Shown: positions 7,294 to 15,931 of the stretch, in pieces
Layout of the letters: each line of letters begins with the position of its first letter
Position numbering within the stretch: the first letter of the stretch is position 1
NCBI GenBank assembly: GCA_021776395.1
Contig: JAJFFZ010000198.1
Span: 1 to 37,350 of the forward strand
DNA from: Hyphococcus sp.
Lineage (GTDB): Bacteria > Pseudomonadota > Alphaproteobacteria > Caulobacterales > Parvularculaceae
Direction of reading: 5' to 3'
Length of the DNA stretch: 37,350 bases
Made by a program: the position numbers and the translations under genes
Notes under the pieces: model-generated
Seen by the model: the letters and a program-made list of their open reading frames with translations, nothing else
Database searches by the model: none
Told to the model about the DNA's origin: nothing

Positions 7294-8925
7294 TCAGTGT
7301 CTCCCCACCGCACGCGAAACGCTGTTATTTATTTTGGCGGCATCGAAGCTTCGCCATCGCGCTGCGATATGGTGATCGGGGCGAAACAAGTAAAGGCTTC
7401 CTGGCGTCAGATCATAGCGCTTGCGCAGCATATCGTTGCAATCGGTAATGGCGCATTGCGAACCCACGCATTTCACATCGACCGGAACGCCTTCAATGTT
7501 TAGATTAGCAGGAAGGTTGACGCCATCAGGTTCGTATGCAATCGCCGTGAAGCGGTCGCCAATCTCCTCTAGAAACCAGCCAGGTTTTGCATCGTTGGCG
7601 ATCGGCGCATCTTTCGCGGGCGAGCCGGGCGCCAGATCGCATTCAAATCGATCTTCATCGGCTGTATTTAGTGAAGATTCTTTTAGGTGAGCGGGTACAG
7701 ATAGCCGCCCGGAATTTACAAGCGACTGAGCGAATGGGTATTGGCTCGCCAACGCCAAGGTCTGGTCCCGAAGGATGCGGCTGGCTTGTGATTTTGGCGT
7801 GATGAAGTCTGTAGCCCGCGTCGAGTGCAGGAGGTTTTCACGAGCCGCATAAAGGCGCTCGGTCGTATATGTTTTAAGAAGGCTTGGCGCGGCCAGGCCA
7901 TCAAGGACTAATTTTAATTTCCAGCCGAGATTATCCGTATCCTGAATACCTGCATTCCCGCCGCGCGCGCCAAAAGGCGAAACCTGGTGGGCTGCATCGC
8001 CCGCGAAAATGACCCGGCCATGCACATAGTCCGAAAGCGTGCGGCACTGGAAGACGTAAACGCTGACCCAGATGATTTCAAAATCGACGCCATCGCCCAG
8101 CATTGCCCTGATACGCGGTTCGACGCGCTCCGGGCGTTGTTCCTCTTCATTATCGGCGTCCCAACCGAGTTGCAGATCGATACGCCAGACATCATCGGCC
8201 TGGCGGTGCAAAAGCGCTGTCTGGCCGTTGTGGAAGGGCGGCTCGAACCAGAACCAGCGCTCGCTTGGAAAATCTGCCTTCATTTTAACATCGGTGATAA
8301 GGAACTTGTCACGAAACGCCTTGCCGTCAAAAGGCAGGTCAAGCTGCCGGCGCACACCCGAGCGGGCCCCGTCGCAGGCGATCAACCAATCGCAAGTCAT
8401 CTCATAAGGGCCATCCGGCGTATTAATCATCAGCCTTGCATGGTCGTCATGTTGTTCAATCGAGGCGACTTTGTTGCGCCAGCGTACACTGCCGCCAAGC
8501 GCTTCGAGGCGGTCAATAAGATACGTCTCAACATAATATTGCTGAAGGTTGACGAAAGCCGGCATTTTATGGCCATTTTCCGGCAACAAATCGAAACTGT
8601 AGAGCAGCTGATCTTCGTTGAAAACCTTACCCGTCTTCCAGGTAACGCCGTGTTCGACCATAACGTCGCCAACGCCTAGCCGGTCCCAGATCTCAAGCGT
8701 GCGTTTGGCCTGACATATAGAGCGCGAGCCTTCGCTGACCGTATCCGTCCGCTCAAGGACGATGACCGGTATGCCTTTAGATATCAGCTCAATAGCCGTA
8801 GTCAGTCCGACCAGTCCGCCGCCGACGATGATGACGGGGTGGTGCGTCGGTTTCGCGGCGGATTGGTCAGGCGAGAACGCATATCCATAGCGTTTGCGCA
8901 AACCATTGATTTTGTCCGTCGTCAT
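7294..8925 (-). CDS. FAD-dependent aromatic hydroxylase (MhpA/PheA-type group A monooxygenase)
   Basis: The 543-residue protein has the three marks of group A flavin monooxygenases: GGGLVG (35-40) for FAD adenine binding after an unusual 29-residue lead, DGARSGVR (185-192), and GRVIFAGDAAHQVSPFGARG (303-322) for the FAD ribityl and pyrophosphate. A thioredoxin-like C-terminal region (about 430-540) is typical of the 3-(3-hydroxyphenyl)propionate hydroxylase branch. These enzymes use NAD(P)H and O2 to hydroxylate phenolic rings in the cytoplasm. Its start codon overlaps the MBL gene stop (ATGA), and DUF2783 follows by two bases. The substrate is unknown; the family and the CoA ligase nearby suggest an aromatic or cyclic acid. 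Confidence 0.88.
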   Translation of the reverse strand: MTTDKINGLRKRYGYAFSPDQSAAKPTHHPVIIVGGGLVGLTTAIELISKGIPVIVLERTDTVSEGSRSICQAKRTLEIWDRLGVGDVMVEHGVTWKTGKVFNEDQLLYSFDLLPENGHKMPAFVNLQQYYVETYLIDRLEALGGSVRWRNKVASIEQHDDHARLMINTPDGPYEMTCDWLIACDGARSGVRRQLDLPFDGKAFRDKFLITDVKMKADFPSERWFWFEPPFHNGQTALLHRQADDVWRIDLQLGWDADNEEEQRPERVEPRIRAMLGDGVDFEIIWVSVYVFQCRTLSDYVHGRVIFAGDAAHQVSPFGARGGNAGIQDTDNLGWKLKLVLDGLAAPSLLKTYTTERLYAARENLLHSTRATDFITPKSQASRILRDQTLALASQYPFAQSLVNSGRLSVPAHLKESSLNTADEDRFECDLAPGSPAKDAPIANDAKPGWFLEEIGDRFTAIAYEPDGVNLPANLNIEGVPVDVKCVGSQCAITDCNDMLRKRYDLTPGSLYLFRPDHHIAARWRSFDAAKINNSVSRAVGRH

Positions 8926-9884
8926 GCGTCAACCTGTTCGAGCTGCTCCCACATTTTTCGATCACGTTCATCGGTCCAAATACGCGGATCTCGGATGCCT
9001 TGCGCTTCATCAAAGGCGCGGGTGACGTCAAAAGGCAGGCAATGGTCAAAGATCACCCAATGGCCATATTTTTTCTCCAGCTCGGCATGGGTCTGTTTAT
9101 AGATCGCGTGCAGGTCTTTGCCGTCCGCAGCGCCTGCCTTGACCGCTTCAAACATGTCGCAAATAAATCCGCGCGTGCCGGTAATGCCCGCCTTCACCGC
9201 TTCCGGCGTCATCAATGCGTCGCCGCGACCCGGCACGATGGCTTTTGCGCCCAGCGCTTCCAGATTGTCGAGGGTCTGCGGCCAGTCGGTGAGATAAGCA
9301 TCGCCCGTGTAAGGCGTGGCGCCATACTCGACGAGGTCGCCCGCGAACAAAACTTTCTGTTCCGGCAGCCACACGACGGTGTCGCCCTTGGTGTGGCCGC
9401 GGCCAAGTTGCATCAGCTTGACCTCAAGCGCACCCATCCTGAGCGTCATTTCCCCCTTGAAGGTGAGGCTCGGCCAGGTCAGGCCGGGCACCGATTCAAC
9501 TCCCGGGAAGAGGCGGGGGAAGCGCCCAATTTCTGAGGCCATGTCCTGCTCGCCGCGCTCGATAATCAGGTCATAAGTGTCCTGGCTGGAGATGATTTGA
9601 TCGGCGCCATAGGCCGAAGCGCCAAGCACGCGCACCGCGTGATAATGAGTGAGAACGACATACTTCACCGGTTTATCCGTAACCGTCCTAATTTTCGCAA
9701 TGACGTCTTCAGCCATTGCGGGCGTCGCCTGGGTGTCGATCACCATAACCCCATCATCGCCGATGATAATACCGGTGTTCGGATCGCCCTCCGCCGTATA
9801 AGCGTAAGCCCGCCCCGGCGACAATTCAGCGAAGGTAATTTTCTTGACTTCCAAGTCCGCCTGCGAGGCGAATGCTTTTGACAT
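8922..9884 (-). CDS. MBL-fold metallo-hydrolase with altered metal motif
   Basis: A 320-residue metallo-beta-lactamase-fold protein. The usual THxHxDH loop reads THYHAVRVLG (79-88): His80 and His82 are kept, but Asp and the third His are replaced by Val84 and Arg85. The later ligands are present (GRGHTKGD with His164; FAGD with Asp183). From my knowledge of the group, HYHAVRV appears to be a subfamily trait in homologues linked to FAD hydroxylases rather than a local mutation, so a one-metal or changed site is likely. It overlaps the hydroxylase gene by four bases and follows the cupin gene by 18. Hydrolysis of a ring-fission or ester intermediate is possible but unproven. Confidence 0.85.
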   Translation of the reverse strand: MSKAFASQADLEVKKITFAELSPGRAYAYTAEGDPNTGIIIGDDGVMVIDTQATPAMAEDVIAKIRTVTDKPVKYVVLTHYHAVRVLGASAYGADQIISSQDTYDLIIERGEQDMASEIGRFPRLFPGVESVPGLTWPSLTFKGEMTLRMGALEVKLMQLGRGHTKGDTVVWLPEQKVLFAGDLVEYGATPYTGDAYLTDWPQTLDNLEALGAKAIVPGRGDALMTPEAVKAGITGTRGFICDMFEAVKAGAADGKDLHAIYKQTHAELEKKYGHWVIFDHCLPFDVTRAFDEAQGIRDPRIWTDERDRKMWEQLEQVDA

Positions 9885-9902
9885 GATCTGGCGTTACTTC
9901 CG

Positions 9903-10391
9903 TTAGCTCGGGAAATCGGAGAGATGCGCCAGGTGACCGGCTGCACCTGCCGCGTCGGCCATCTCATACATCGCGCGCGCATCAACAATGCCCTCTATAT
10001 TGCCCTCTTCGTCGTAACCGACGATGGGGCCGTATGCGATGGCGAACATGATCGTGCCTTTGGGCGAGTCCGGTTGATGGCGCGTCATCGCTTCCTCGTA
10101 GAAATAACTGCCGGCGCCGCCGCGGTCGTCGTCATAGCCGAACTCGCCTTCAAGGACATAGCCTTCAACGGCGCCTAGATGGCCATGAACCGGTGCGTCA
10201 TTGCGGGCGTCGACCTTGAGCAGCATGGTGAAGCCGCCGGTCTTTTTGTCGATGTTCAGTAGTTTGAAATGTGTCCCATCCATCACCCAGGGCGTCCATG
10301 GCATTTCGGCGGCGTTGAAAAACGCCGGACGCACCTGCAATAATGTTCCGAGTTTTGTATGCCCGACCTTCGGAGCCTCTTGTCCATCCAT
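9903..10391 (-). CDS. Cupin dioxygenase-like protein (2,4'-dihydroxyacetophenone dioxygenase type)
   Basis: The frame opens at 10439, but the Met at 10391 has an AAGGGA about nine bases upstream and is chosen, giving 162 residues. The protein is a single cupin. Motif 1 HGHLGAVEG supplies His69, His71 and Glu76 and motif 2 TRHQPDSP supplies His105, the usual metal set. The PWTPWVMDGTHFKLLNID block (31-48) resembles the 2,4'-dihydroxyacetophenone dioxygenase/ChrR-like group, which cleaves carbon-carbon bonds next to a carbonyl using non-heme iron. It is the first gene of the minus-strand operon with MBL, FAD hydroxylase and DUF2783. A TTGACA lies about 50 bases upstream of the start. Confidence 0.75.
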   Translation of the reverse strand: MDGQEAPKVGHTKLGTLLQVRPAFFNAAEMPWTPWVMDGTHFKLLNIDKKTGGFTMLLKVDARNDAPVHGHLGAVEGYVLEGEFGYDDDRGGAGSYFYEEAMTRHQPDSPKGTIMFAIAYGPIVGYDEEGNIEGIVDARAMYEMADAAGAAGHLAHLSDFPS

Positions 10392-10581
10392 GATCTGAAA
10401 TCCCTTCTGAGTGAATGTTGCCGGTTTAAATTCGACCATAAACTGTCAAGGGTAAAGCTACACGGGACGCCAAGCCCTGAAATGACGGATTCCACCTAGA
10501 TATTCCCTCTACGTCTGCGTTTCGGACCCAAAGCTCAGATGCGCAGGCCTCAAGCGACCGCCCTTCGCCTGGTCTGAGCAG

Positions 10582-10602
10582 TTTCCGCTATTGGCGCGGA
10601 AA
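10582..10602 (+). promoter_or_regulatory. Shared palindromic element, copy 1 (PhyH promoter region)
   Basis: TTTCCGC (10582-10588) and GCGGAAA (10596-10602) form a perfect 7-bp inverted repeat with a 7-base spacer, and the left part continues as TTTCCGCTAT. It begins 84 bases before the PhyH ATG and about 190 bases before the divergent cupin start, so it could act on both. The same word recurs at copies 2 and 3. Confidence 0.65.
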
Positions 10603-10665
10603 GACATCTCTCGCTATTATGCGCCTCGGCGGTCACACTGCAGACTATCGCGTCGGAGCCAACAC

Positions 10666-11532
10666 ATGCCGGACAACACACTCCCCCATAAACTGGAAAA
10701 GACCATATCCGGCGAAGATATCGCCGCCTATAACCGCGATGGCGCTATCGTTGTCCGTGACGCCATTCCGATGGCGTGGATAAAGCTGATGAGGCGCGCA
10801 ATCCAAACCATCATGGACCGTCCCGGCGACGCTGCCGTTGAATATACGCCCAAAGGCGAGGCCGGCCGTTACTATGGCGATTTTTTTATCTGGCGGCGCA
10901 ATGACGATTTCCGCACCTTTATGCAGGACTCGCCATTAGCGGAGGTAGCAGCGACAATCATGGGCGCCCGTGAAATGCATTTTTTCTACGATCAGCTTCT
11001 GGTCAAGGAACCCGGCACCAAGGAGGAAACACCCTGGCATCAGGATCTTCCCTATTGGCCTTTGCGCGGTGAACAGATTATTTCCATCTGGGTTCCGTTC
11101 GATTCCGCCAGCGCCGACTCCGGCGTTGTGCACTACCTTAAAGGGTCGCATAAATGGGGCAAAATGTTTGCACCCAATTCATTCGCAAGCGATAGCGGTT
11201 TTGGCGATATCTATAAAAAAGCGGGGCTTGAACCGCTTCCTGAAAATCTTGCCCGCGACCACAAACATGATGTCATACATTGGGATGTTGAACCCGGCGA
11301 CATTATTATTCATCATCCGTTGACCCTTCACTTCGCGCCGGGAAACGCTTCCCAGACCGGTCGTCGCAGAGGACTTGCGTTACGGTATGTTGGCGACGAT
11401 GCTGTGTTCGACGACAGACCTGGCACATTTATAGACAATCCACGCCTGAAAGCGAGCCTGCCCATGATCTCGCTTAAAGATGGAGAACCGCTCTGCGGCG
11501 ATCTTTTCCCGAAGGTGTGGCCGAGACCTTAA
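10666..11532 (+). CDS. Phytanoyl-CoA dioxygenase (PhyH) family oxygenase
   Basis: The ATG at 10666 (GGAG 11 bases upstream) is preferred over an upstream TTG at 10591, giving 288 residues. The Fe(II)/2-oxoglutarate site is visible: WHQD gives His125 and Asp127, and GDIIIHHPLTLHFAPGN gives the distal His222, with arginines after TG at about 233-235 for 2-oxoglutarate. PhyH enzymes hydroxylate unactivated carbons, often next to a CoA thioester or in a ring. It is transcribed away from the cupin operon and towards the SDR-ligase pair, behind copy 1 of the shared palindrome. The substrate is not predictable. Confidence 0.85.
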   Translation: MPDNTLPHKLEKTISGEDIAAYNRDGAIVVRDAIPMAWIKLMRRAIQTIMDRPGDAAVEYTPKGEAGRYYGDFFIWRRNDDFRTFMQDSPLAEVAATIMGAREMHFFYDQLLVKEPGTKEETPWHQDLPYWPLRGEQIISIWVPFDSASADSGVVHYLKGSHKWGKMFAPNSFASDSGFGDIYKKAGLEPLPENLARDHKHDVIHWDVEPGDIIIHHPLTLHFAPGNASQTGRRRGLALRYVGDDAVFDDRPGTFIDNPRLKASLPMISLKDGEPLCGDLFPKVWPRP

Positions 11533-11618
11533 GGCGTTCGGCAAAGGGCTGGTAGCAGATCCGCGCTATCACGCATTGTTTTCCAATGCTTTTACACGCC
11601 TATAACGCCATATAGGTG

Positions 11619-11640
11619 TTTTCCGCTATTGGTTGGAAAA
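11619..11640 (+). promoter_or_regulatory. Shared palindromic element, copy 2 (SDR-ligase promoter region)
   Basis: TTTTCC (11619-11624) and GGAAAA (11635-11640) are perfect inverted arms around a 10-base spacer, with TTTCCGCTATTGG identical to copy 1 over 13 bases. The word TTTCCGCTAT begins 85 bases before the chosen SDR start, almost the same distance and orientation as in copy 1. Confidence 0.65.
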
Positions 11641-11704
11641 GGTCTGTCTGACTACGGTCAATCTCAAGGAGCTATATCCCGATATATCACGCCGGAGGTT
11701 CACT

Positions 11705-12487
11705 ATGGCAAGCAGGCTTGAAGGCAAAGCTGCAATCGTTACAGGCGGCGCTTCCGGCATCGGCCGTGCGACATGCAAGCTGTTCGCGCAAGAAGGGGCA
11801 AACGTTATTGTCGCCGATCTCGATATGGATGGAGCGCAAGCTACAGTCGAGGCTATCGGCGCGGCTGCTTGTCCTTACACGCTTGATGTGACGAAAGAAG
11901 AAGCGTGGGAAGGCCTTATGGCTGGCGGCCTTGGCGTAGGTGGAAATCTGGACATTCTTGTCAATTGCGCCGGCATTGGCCGGGCCGGAGATTTTGAAGA
12001 GCTGTCGCTTGAGGACTGGAACGCCATGGTTGCGGTTAACCTGACCGGCGTATTTCTTGGCTGCAAACATGGCGTCAGGGCCATGCGGCAAGCAGGCAAT
12101 GGCGGCTCCATCGTCAATATCTCCTCAATCGCCGGCCTTGTCGGCGGTGACGACATTGCAGGCTATAGCGCCACCAAAGGCGGCGTGACGATGCTGACGA
12201 AGTCGGTTGCTTTGCATGGCGCGCGGTTCGGCATTCGCTGCAACAGCGTTCATCCAACCTATGTGGATTCAGAAATGCTGGACCCGGTTGCAGAAGCATT
12301 TCCTGATCGCGAAACCATGCTGGCGGGAATGGCGAAGCTGGTGCCGCTTGGCCGCGTTGCGACGCCGCAAGATATTGCCAACGCCATCCTTTTTCTCGCC
12401 TCCGACGAGGCCGCCATCGTCACAGGCTCAGCGCTTCTCGCCGATGGCGGTCAGTTGGCGGGCTTGCCGAGTGCGCATACCGGTTAG
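11705..12487 (+). CDS. Short-chain dehydrogenase/reductase (SDR)
   Basis: The Met at 11705 has a GGAGG six bases upstream and begins 260 residues of ordinary SDR length; the 24 residues in front of it in the open frame are not SDR-like. The NAD(P) site TGGASGIG (13-20), NCAG (87-90, a variant of NNAG), Ser140/141 and YSATK (Tyr154, Lys158) are all present, and Asp38/Asp40 after the second strand favours NAD over NADP. The protein oxidises or reduces a secondary alcohol/ketone, probably a hydroxylated intermediate of this pathway. It lies 43 bases before the CoA ligase and is probably co-transcribed with it. Confidence 0.88.
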   Translation: MASRLEGKAAIVTGGASGIGRATCKLFAQEGANVIVADLDMDGAQATVEAIGAAACPYTLDVTKEEAWEGLMAGGLGVGGNLDILVNCAGIGRAGDFEELSLEDWNAMVAVNLTGVFLGCKHGVRAMRQAGNGGSIVNISSIAGLVGGDDIAGYSATKGGVTMLTKSVALHGARFGIRCNSVHPTYVDSEMLDPVAEAFPDRETMLAGMAKLVPLGRVATPQDIANAILFLASDEAAIVTGSALLADGGQLAGLPSAHTG

Positions 12488-12530
12488 CTAAGGGTGTTCT
12501 ATGCAGCGGCTTTAGAAAGGACGAGGTTCA

Positions 12531-14177
12531 TTGACAATATACGGACTGATGCAGGAAACGCCGCTGATGATTTCGTCGCTGCTAGACTATGCGGCGTCCT
12601 ATCACGGCAAACGGGAAATCATTACGCGCACGGTCGAAGGGCCGATCCATCGCTACACCTATGCTGATGCGCGAGCGCGCGCTGCACAAGCGGCCAATAC
12701 GCTCGTCAAGCTTGAGGTCTCGCCCGGCGACCGCATTGCAACCCTCGCCTGGAATACGCATCGACATTTTGAGTTGTTTTACGCCGTCTCTGGTCTCGGC
12801 GCCGTCCTCCACACAATCAATCCACGCTTGTTTGAAGAACAGATACGCTACATCGTCAACCATGCTGAAGACCGTGTGATATTCCTTGATCTGAATTTCG
12901 TAGAGCTGGCGGAAAAGCTGGTTGATAGATTCCCAACAGTAGAGCATTACGTCATATTGACTGACCGCAGCCATATGCCGGAAACGTCTTTGCCTAATGC
13001 GCTATGTTACGAAGACCTGATCGCAGACGAATCTACAACTTTTAAGTGGCCGGAATTTGACGAAAATACCGCATCGTCATTGTGTTACACCTCCGGTACG
13101 ACGGGCAATCCCAAAGGCGTTCTTTACAGCCATCGCTCGACGGTTATTCATGCGCTTGGCGCAGCGCAGAAAGGCGCTCTCGATCTTGGATGCGCCGATA
13201 CAATCCTGCCGATCGCGCCAATGTATCACGCCAACGCCTGGGCGATGCCTTACATTGCGCCCATGGTCGGCGCCAAGCTTGTTCTTCCGGGACCGAAGAT
13301 GGATGCGCCAAGCATCCTTGAGCTGATTAATAGCGAACAGGTTACTTTCGCCTGCGCCGTGCCTACCGTATGGACCATGGTGCTGGAGCATTTGCAGGCA
13401 ACGGGCGGTCGCATAGACAGTCTCAAACGCACCACCATCGGCGGGTCTGCGGTTCCACAATCGATGATGGATATTTTTCGCGAAGAATATGGCGTCACGG
13501 TCTTGCATCTGTGGGGCATGACGGAAACCAGCCCCATGGGTACGGTGGCGACACAAACCCCTGATGTCGCCGCCCTCCCACAGAAAGAAAAGCACAACCA
13601 ACTCGCCAAGCAGGGCCGCGTTCAATACGGCATCAACATCAAGATCATCGACAAGTCCGGTGCGCTTGCGCCGCGCGATGGCGAGACATCGGGCGATCTG
13701 TGGATTAAAGGCCCATGGGCTGCGCGCTGTTATTACAAGCGCGAAGATGTGGCTCCGCTCGACGCCGACGGATGGTTTCCAACCGGTGATGTCGCGACCT
13801 GGGACGCATACGGATATATGAAAATCACTGACCGTACGAAAGATGTGATCAAGTCTGGCGGAGAATGGATCAGTTCCATTGAATTGGAAAACGCCGCCGC
13901 CGGCCATCCGCAGGTCCGTCAGGCCGCCGTTATCGGCATTTATCATCCCAAGTGGGAGGAACGCCCGCTGATGCTCATCGTGCCGACTAAGGCCGCAGCG
14001 CCTACAAAACAGGAAATTCTTGATTTCCTCAGCGCGAAGTTCGCAAAATGGCAGTTGCCTGAGGACGTCCTTTTTCTCGATGAGTTGCCGCTTACGGCCA
14101 CCGGAAAAATCATGAAGACGGCGCTGCGGGAGATGTATAAGGACTTCTCTTTTTCTGGTGACAGCGGGCCGTCGTAA
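12531..14177 (+). CDS. Acyl-CoA ligase (AMP-forming, medium/long-chain fatty acid-CoA ligase type)
   Basis: A 548-residue ANL-superfamily ligase. Motifs: [11 protein letters not shown] (186-196) for the phosphate loop, GMTETSP (329-335), TGD (418-420) and the C-terminal TATGK with Lys526, the residue needed for adenylation. The start is probably the TTG at 12531, since AGGA and GAGG lie just upstream, whereas the next ATG (12549) is too far from them. It converts a carboxylic acid, ATP and CoA into an acyl-CoA, preparing side-chain or ring-opened acids for beta-oxidation. It resembles AlkK-like ligases of alphaproteobacterial catabolic clusters; the chain or ring specificity cannot be read. 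A hairpin covers its 3' end. Confidence 0.88.
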   Translation: MTIYGLMQETPLMISSLLDYAASYHGKREIITRTVEGPIHRYTYADARARAAQAANTLVKLEVSPGDRIATLAWNTHRHFELFYAVSGLGAVLHTINPRLFEEQIRYIVNHAEDRVIFLDLNFVELAEKLVDRFPTVEHYVILTDRSHMPETSLPNALCYEDLIADESTTFKWPEFDENTASSLCYTSGTTGNPKGVLYSHRSTVIHALGAAQKGALDLGCADTILPIAPMYHANAWAMPYIAPMVGAKLVLPGPKMDAPSILELINSEQVTFACAVPTVWTMVLEHLQATGGRIDSLKRTTIGGSAVPQSMMDIFREEYGVTVLHLWGMTETSPMGTVATQTPDVAALPQKEKHNQLAKQGRVQYGINIKIIDKSGALAPRDGETSGDLWIKGPWAARCYYKREDVAPLDADGWFPTGDVATWDAYGYMKITDRTKDVIKSGGEWISSIELENAAAGHPQVRQAAVIGIYHPKWEERPLMLIVPTKAAAPTKQEILDFLSAKFAKWQLPEDVLFLDELPLTATGKIMKTALREMYKDFSFSGDSGPS

Positions 14178-14185
14178 TTTTATTG

Positions 14186-14208
14186 GCGGCCTAACTCGAC
14201 AAGGCCGC
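14186..14208. terminator. Hairpin between convergent ligase and hydrolase genes
   Basis: GCGGCCT (14186-14192) and AGGCCGC (14202-14208) are perfect 7-bp arms around a 9-base loop, sitting at the 3' ends of two convergent genes and overlapping the hydrolase stop. The T-run after it is only three bases, and T-rich sequence lies before it, so a bidirectional terminator is likely but not certain. Confidence 0.5.
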
Positions 14209-15144
14209 TTTGATGCGATCAGCCACCAGTGCAAGGCCCTCCTTGCCTGCATCTATGCCTCCGGAAAATGACATAAAGCCATGTATGGTGGTCTCGAAAC
14301 ATTTGTGTTCAACAGGCGCGCCGGCGGCGGCTAAGCGATCCGCATAGGCCTTTCCTTCATCACACAAAGGATCGTAGCCGGCAGTGATGACCAAGGCCGG
14401 GGGCAAACCGCTTAAATCTTCTGTCAGAATAGGAGAAATGCGCGGGTCGCTCGCCAATGTATGCTGGTCGAGGTAGTTCCCTTTCAACCACACAACATCT
14501 TTTCTGCCAATAAAGTACTCGCCGCCGCCAAAGCTAGTGCGCGAGGCGTATTTATCATTTGCATCATCGGTAAGATCGACAGCCGGATAAACAAGCGCCT
14601 GAAAAGCGATCATGGGTCCGCCCCGCGCTTTAGCCAGTTGACACATAACCGCACTAAGATTGCCGCCAGCGCTATCACCAGTAACGGCAATGCGGCTGGC
14701 GTCGCCGCCGATTTCTGCTGCATGCGCGCCCACCCACTCCAGCGCCGCGTAACAATCATCAACGCCAGCGGGAAATTTGTGTTCCGGCGCCAGGCGATAA
14801 TCGACATTGATGACGATGACGCCAGCATTGGCGCAATAATAACGGCAAACATTTTCATGCGTGTCCATATCGCCTAAAGTCCAGCCGCCGCCGTGATAGA
14901 GTAGAAGAACGGGCAAAGCGTCCGCCGTCGCATCAGGCCAGTAAATCCGTATAGGAATCTCCCCATTGGGGCCTGGAATGGTGCGTTCTTCAACCTTGGC
15001 CACGGGCGTTTTCGGCGCATCGACCGCGATTGTCATCTCTTTCAATGCGCGGCGAGCCTCGGGCGCCGGCATTTCATGGAGCGCAGGCGCCCCCGATTCC
15101 GCGCCTTGCGCTAAAATGGCGGCTGTTTGTTTGTCTACGGTCAT
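14191..15144 (-). CDS. Alpha/beta hydrolase (hormone-sensitive-lipase type esterase)
   Basis: This 317-residue enzyme has the HSL-family oxyanion motif HGGGW (84-88) and the nucleophile elbow GDSAGG (156-161, Ser158). An Asp follows in ITAGYDPLCDEG and the catalytic His is in HGFMSF near the C-terminus. No signal peptide is visible, so it acts in the cytoplasm on short acyl or ring esters. It is the last gene of the minus-strand series after the secreted barrel protein, 88 bases downstream of it. With the CoA ligase and SDRs it may open an ester or lactone formed in the pathway (inference). Confidence 0.88.
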   Translation of the reverse strand: MTVDKQTAAILAQGAESGAPALHEMPAPEARRALKEMTIAVDAPKTPVAKVEERTIPGPNGEIPIRIYWPDATADALPVLLLYHGGGWTLGDMDTHENVCRYYCANAGVIVINVDYRLAPEHKFPAGVDDCYAALEWVGAHAAEIGGDASRIAVTGDSAGGNLSAVMCQLAKARGGPMIAFQALVYPAVDLTDDANDKYASRTSFGGGEYFIGRKDVVWLKGNYLDQHTLASDPRISPILTEDLSGLPPALVITAGYDPLCDEGKAYADRLAAAGAPVEHKCFETTIHGFMSFSGGIDAGKEGLALVADRIKAALSS

Positions 15145-15232
15145 GGCTGGAGTCCCTTCAGATTCAGTAACAGCGATCCTTCGCAGTCAGGTCGAGAACG
15201 TCACAAAATTTTGCGCATGCTCTCTGGTCGCA

Positions 15233-15883
15233 TCACTCGCCGCCCGGTTTTTTGTCGAGAAAAATTTGTACATACATCACGCCAGCCATATCGCCCTCGG
15301 GTGTTAATCCCCGCAAGTCCACTTTTTCGACAAACGTACCTGTCGCGCCGGCATAAAGGCCAGTCCCGCCGACGATAACCCCGCGGCCCGACGGATGAGG
15401 CCCAACGGAGACCTGAGCGGGGAGGGAGCCTGTCCACGCCTCTCCGCCGGCGACTGTTTCGAAAGCCGGCAGATGCGCCGCCGGGATGCGTTCGTTTTCA
15501 TGCATAAATAATGTGCCTTGCGGCGTTGTGACCGTCCAGTCGGTCTTCCAAGTCATGTCGGGGCGTATCCCATTTGCATCGGGGAAAATTTCAAGTTCAC
15601 TGGCCAGGCCAACAAGATTTCCGTCCCTGTCGCGAATGCGTCCGGTAAAGGCGAGCATGTCGCTGATGGTAGAATTTTCGAGCGTTGTAATGGCGTCAGG
15701 CATAGGCCCAATGCCGCCGGCAAATCCGTGGGTCAGGGATAAAACATCCCCCGGCAGTTCTATGGAATATTCTATGAAGCTAGCCTCTTCGGCAGGAGCT
15801 GCTGGCGCGGGCTTGCTGAATAAAAATACGCCGCTTATGCCGAGCGTCACCCCAGTTATCATCACAGGTAGCGTTTTTTTCAT
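15233..15883 (-). CDS. Secreted allene oxide cyclase/dirigent-like barrel protein
   Basis: The ATG at 15883 with GGAG six bases upstream gives 216 residues. An N-terminal hydrophobic segment (about 6-23) followed by SKPAPAAPA resembles a signal peptide with cleavage near residue 30. Near the C-terminus GGTGLYAGATGTFVE (172-186) matches the hallmark GTGxYAGAxG of allene oxide cyclase and dirigent barrels. Such barrels steer the cyclisation or coupling of reactive intermediates, but many bacterial relatives have no known activity. Here the protein lies in the middle of a catabolic series, between the VOC gene and the esterase. A role in binding or cyclising a hydrophobic substrate in the periplasm is a hypothesis. 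Confidence 0.55.
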   Translation of the reverse strand: MKKTLPVMITGVTLGISGVFLFSKPAPAAPAEEASFIEYSIELPGDVLSLTHGFAGGIGPMPDAITTLENSTISDMLAFTGRIRDRDGNLVGLASELEIFPDANGIRPDMTWKTDWTVTTPQGTLFMHENERIPAAHLPAFETVAGGEAWTGSLPAQVSVGPHPSGRGVIVGGTGLYAGATGTFVEKVDLRGLTPEGDMAGVMYVQIFLDKKPGGE

Positions 15884-15931
15884 CTTCTGCTCCACAGTTT
15901 ATGCATATGGCTCAAGCCATAATAGTGTAAT

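Noticed and set aside
7987-8679. 230-codon + strand frame opposite the FAD hydroxylase
   Set aside because: Shadow of the hydroxylase gene; no recognisable domain.
9000-9536. 178-codon + strand frame opposite the MBL gene
   Set aside because: Antisense to the MBL gene, which has clear motifs and coupled neighbours.
8922-9884. MBL gene as an inactive pseudogene
   Set aside because: Reading frame, length, later metal ligands and operon position are intact, and the altered loop looks like a family trait.
14186-14208. Regulatory attenuator at the hydrolase 3' end
   Set aside because: The hairpin sits between convergent stops, which is better explained as a terminator.
13077-14252. 391-codon minus-strand frame opposite the CoA ligase
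   Set aside because: It lies fully antisense to a ligase with all its motifs, has no family signature and no proper ribosome binding site.
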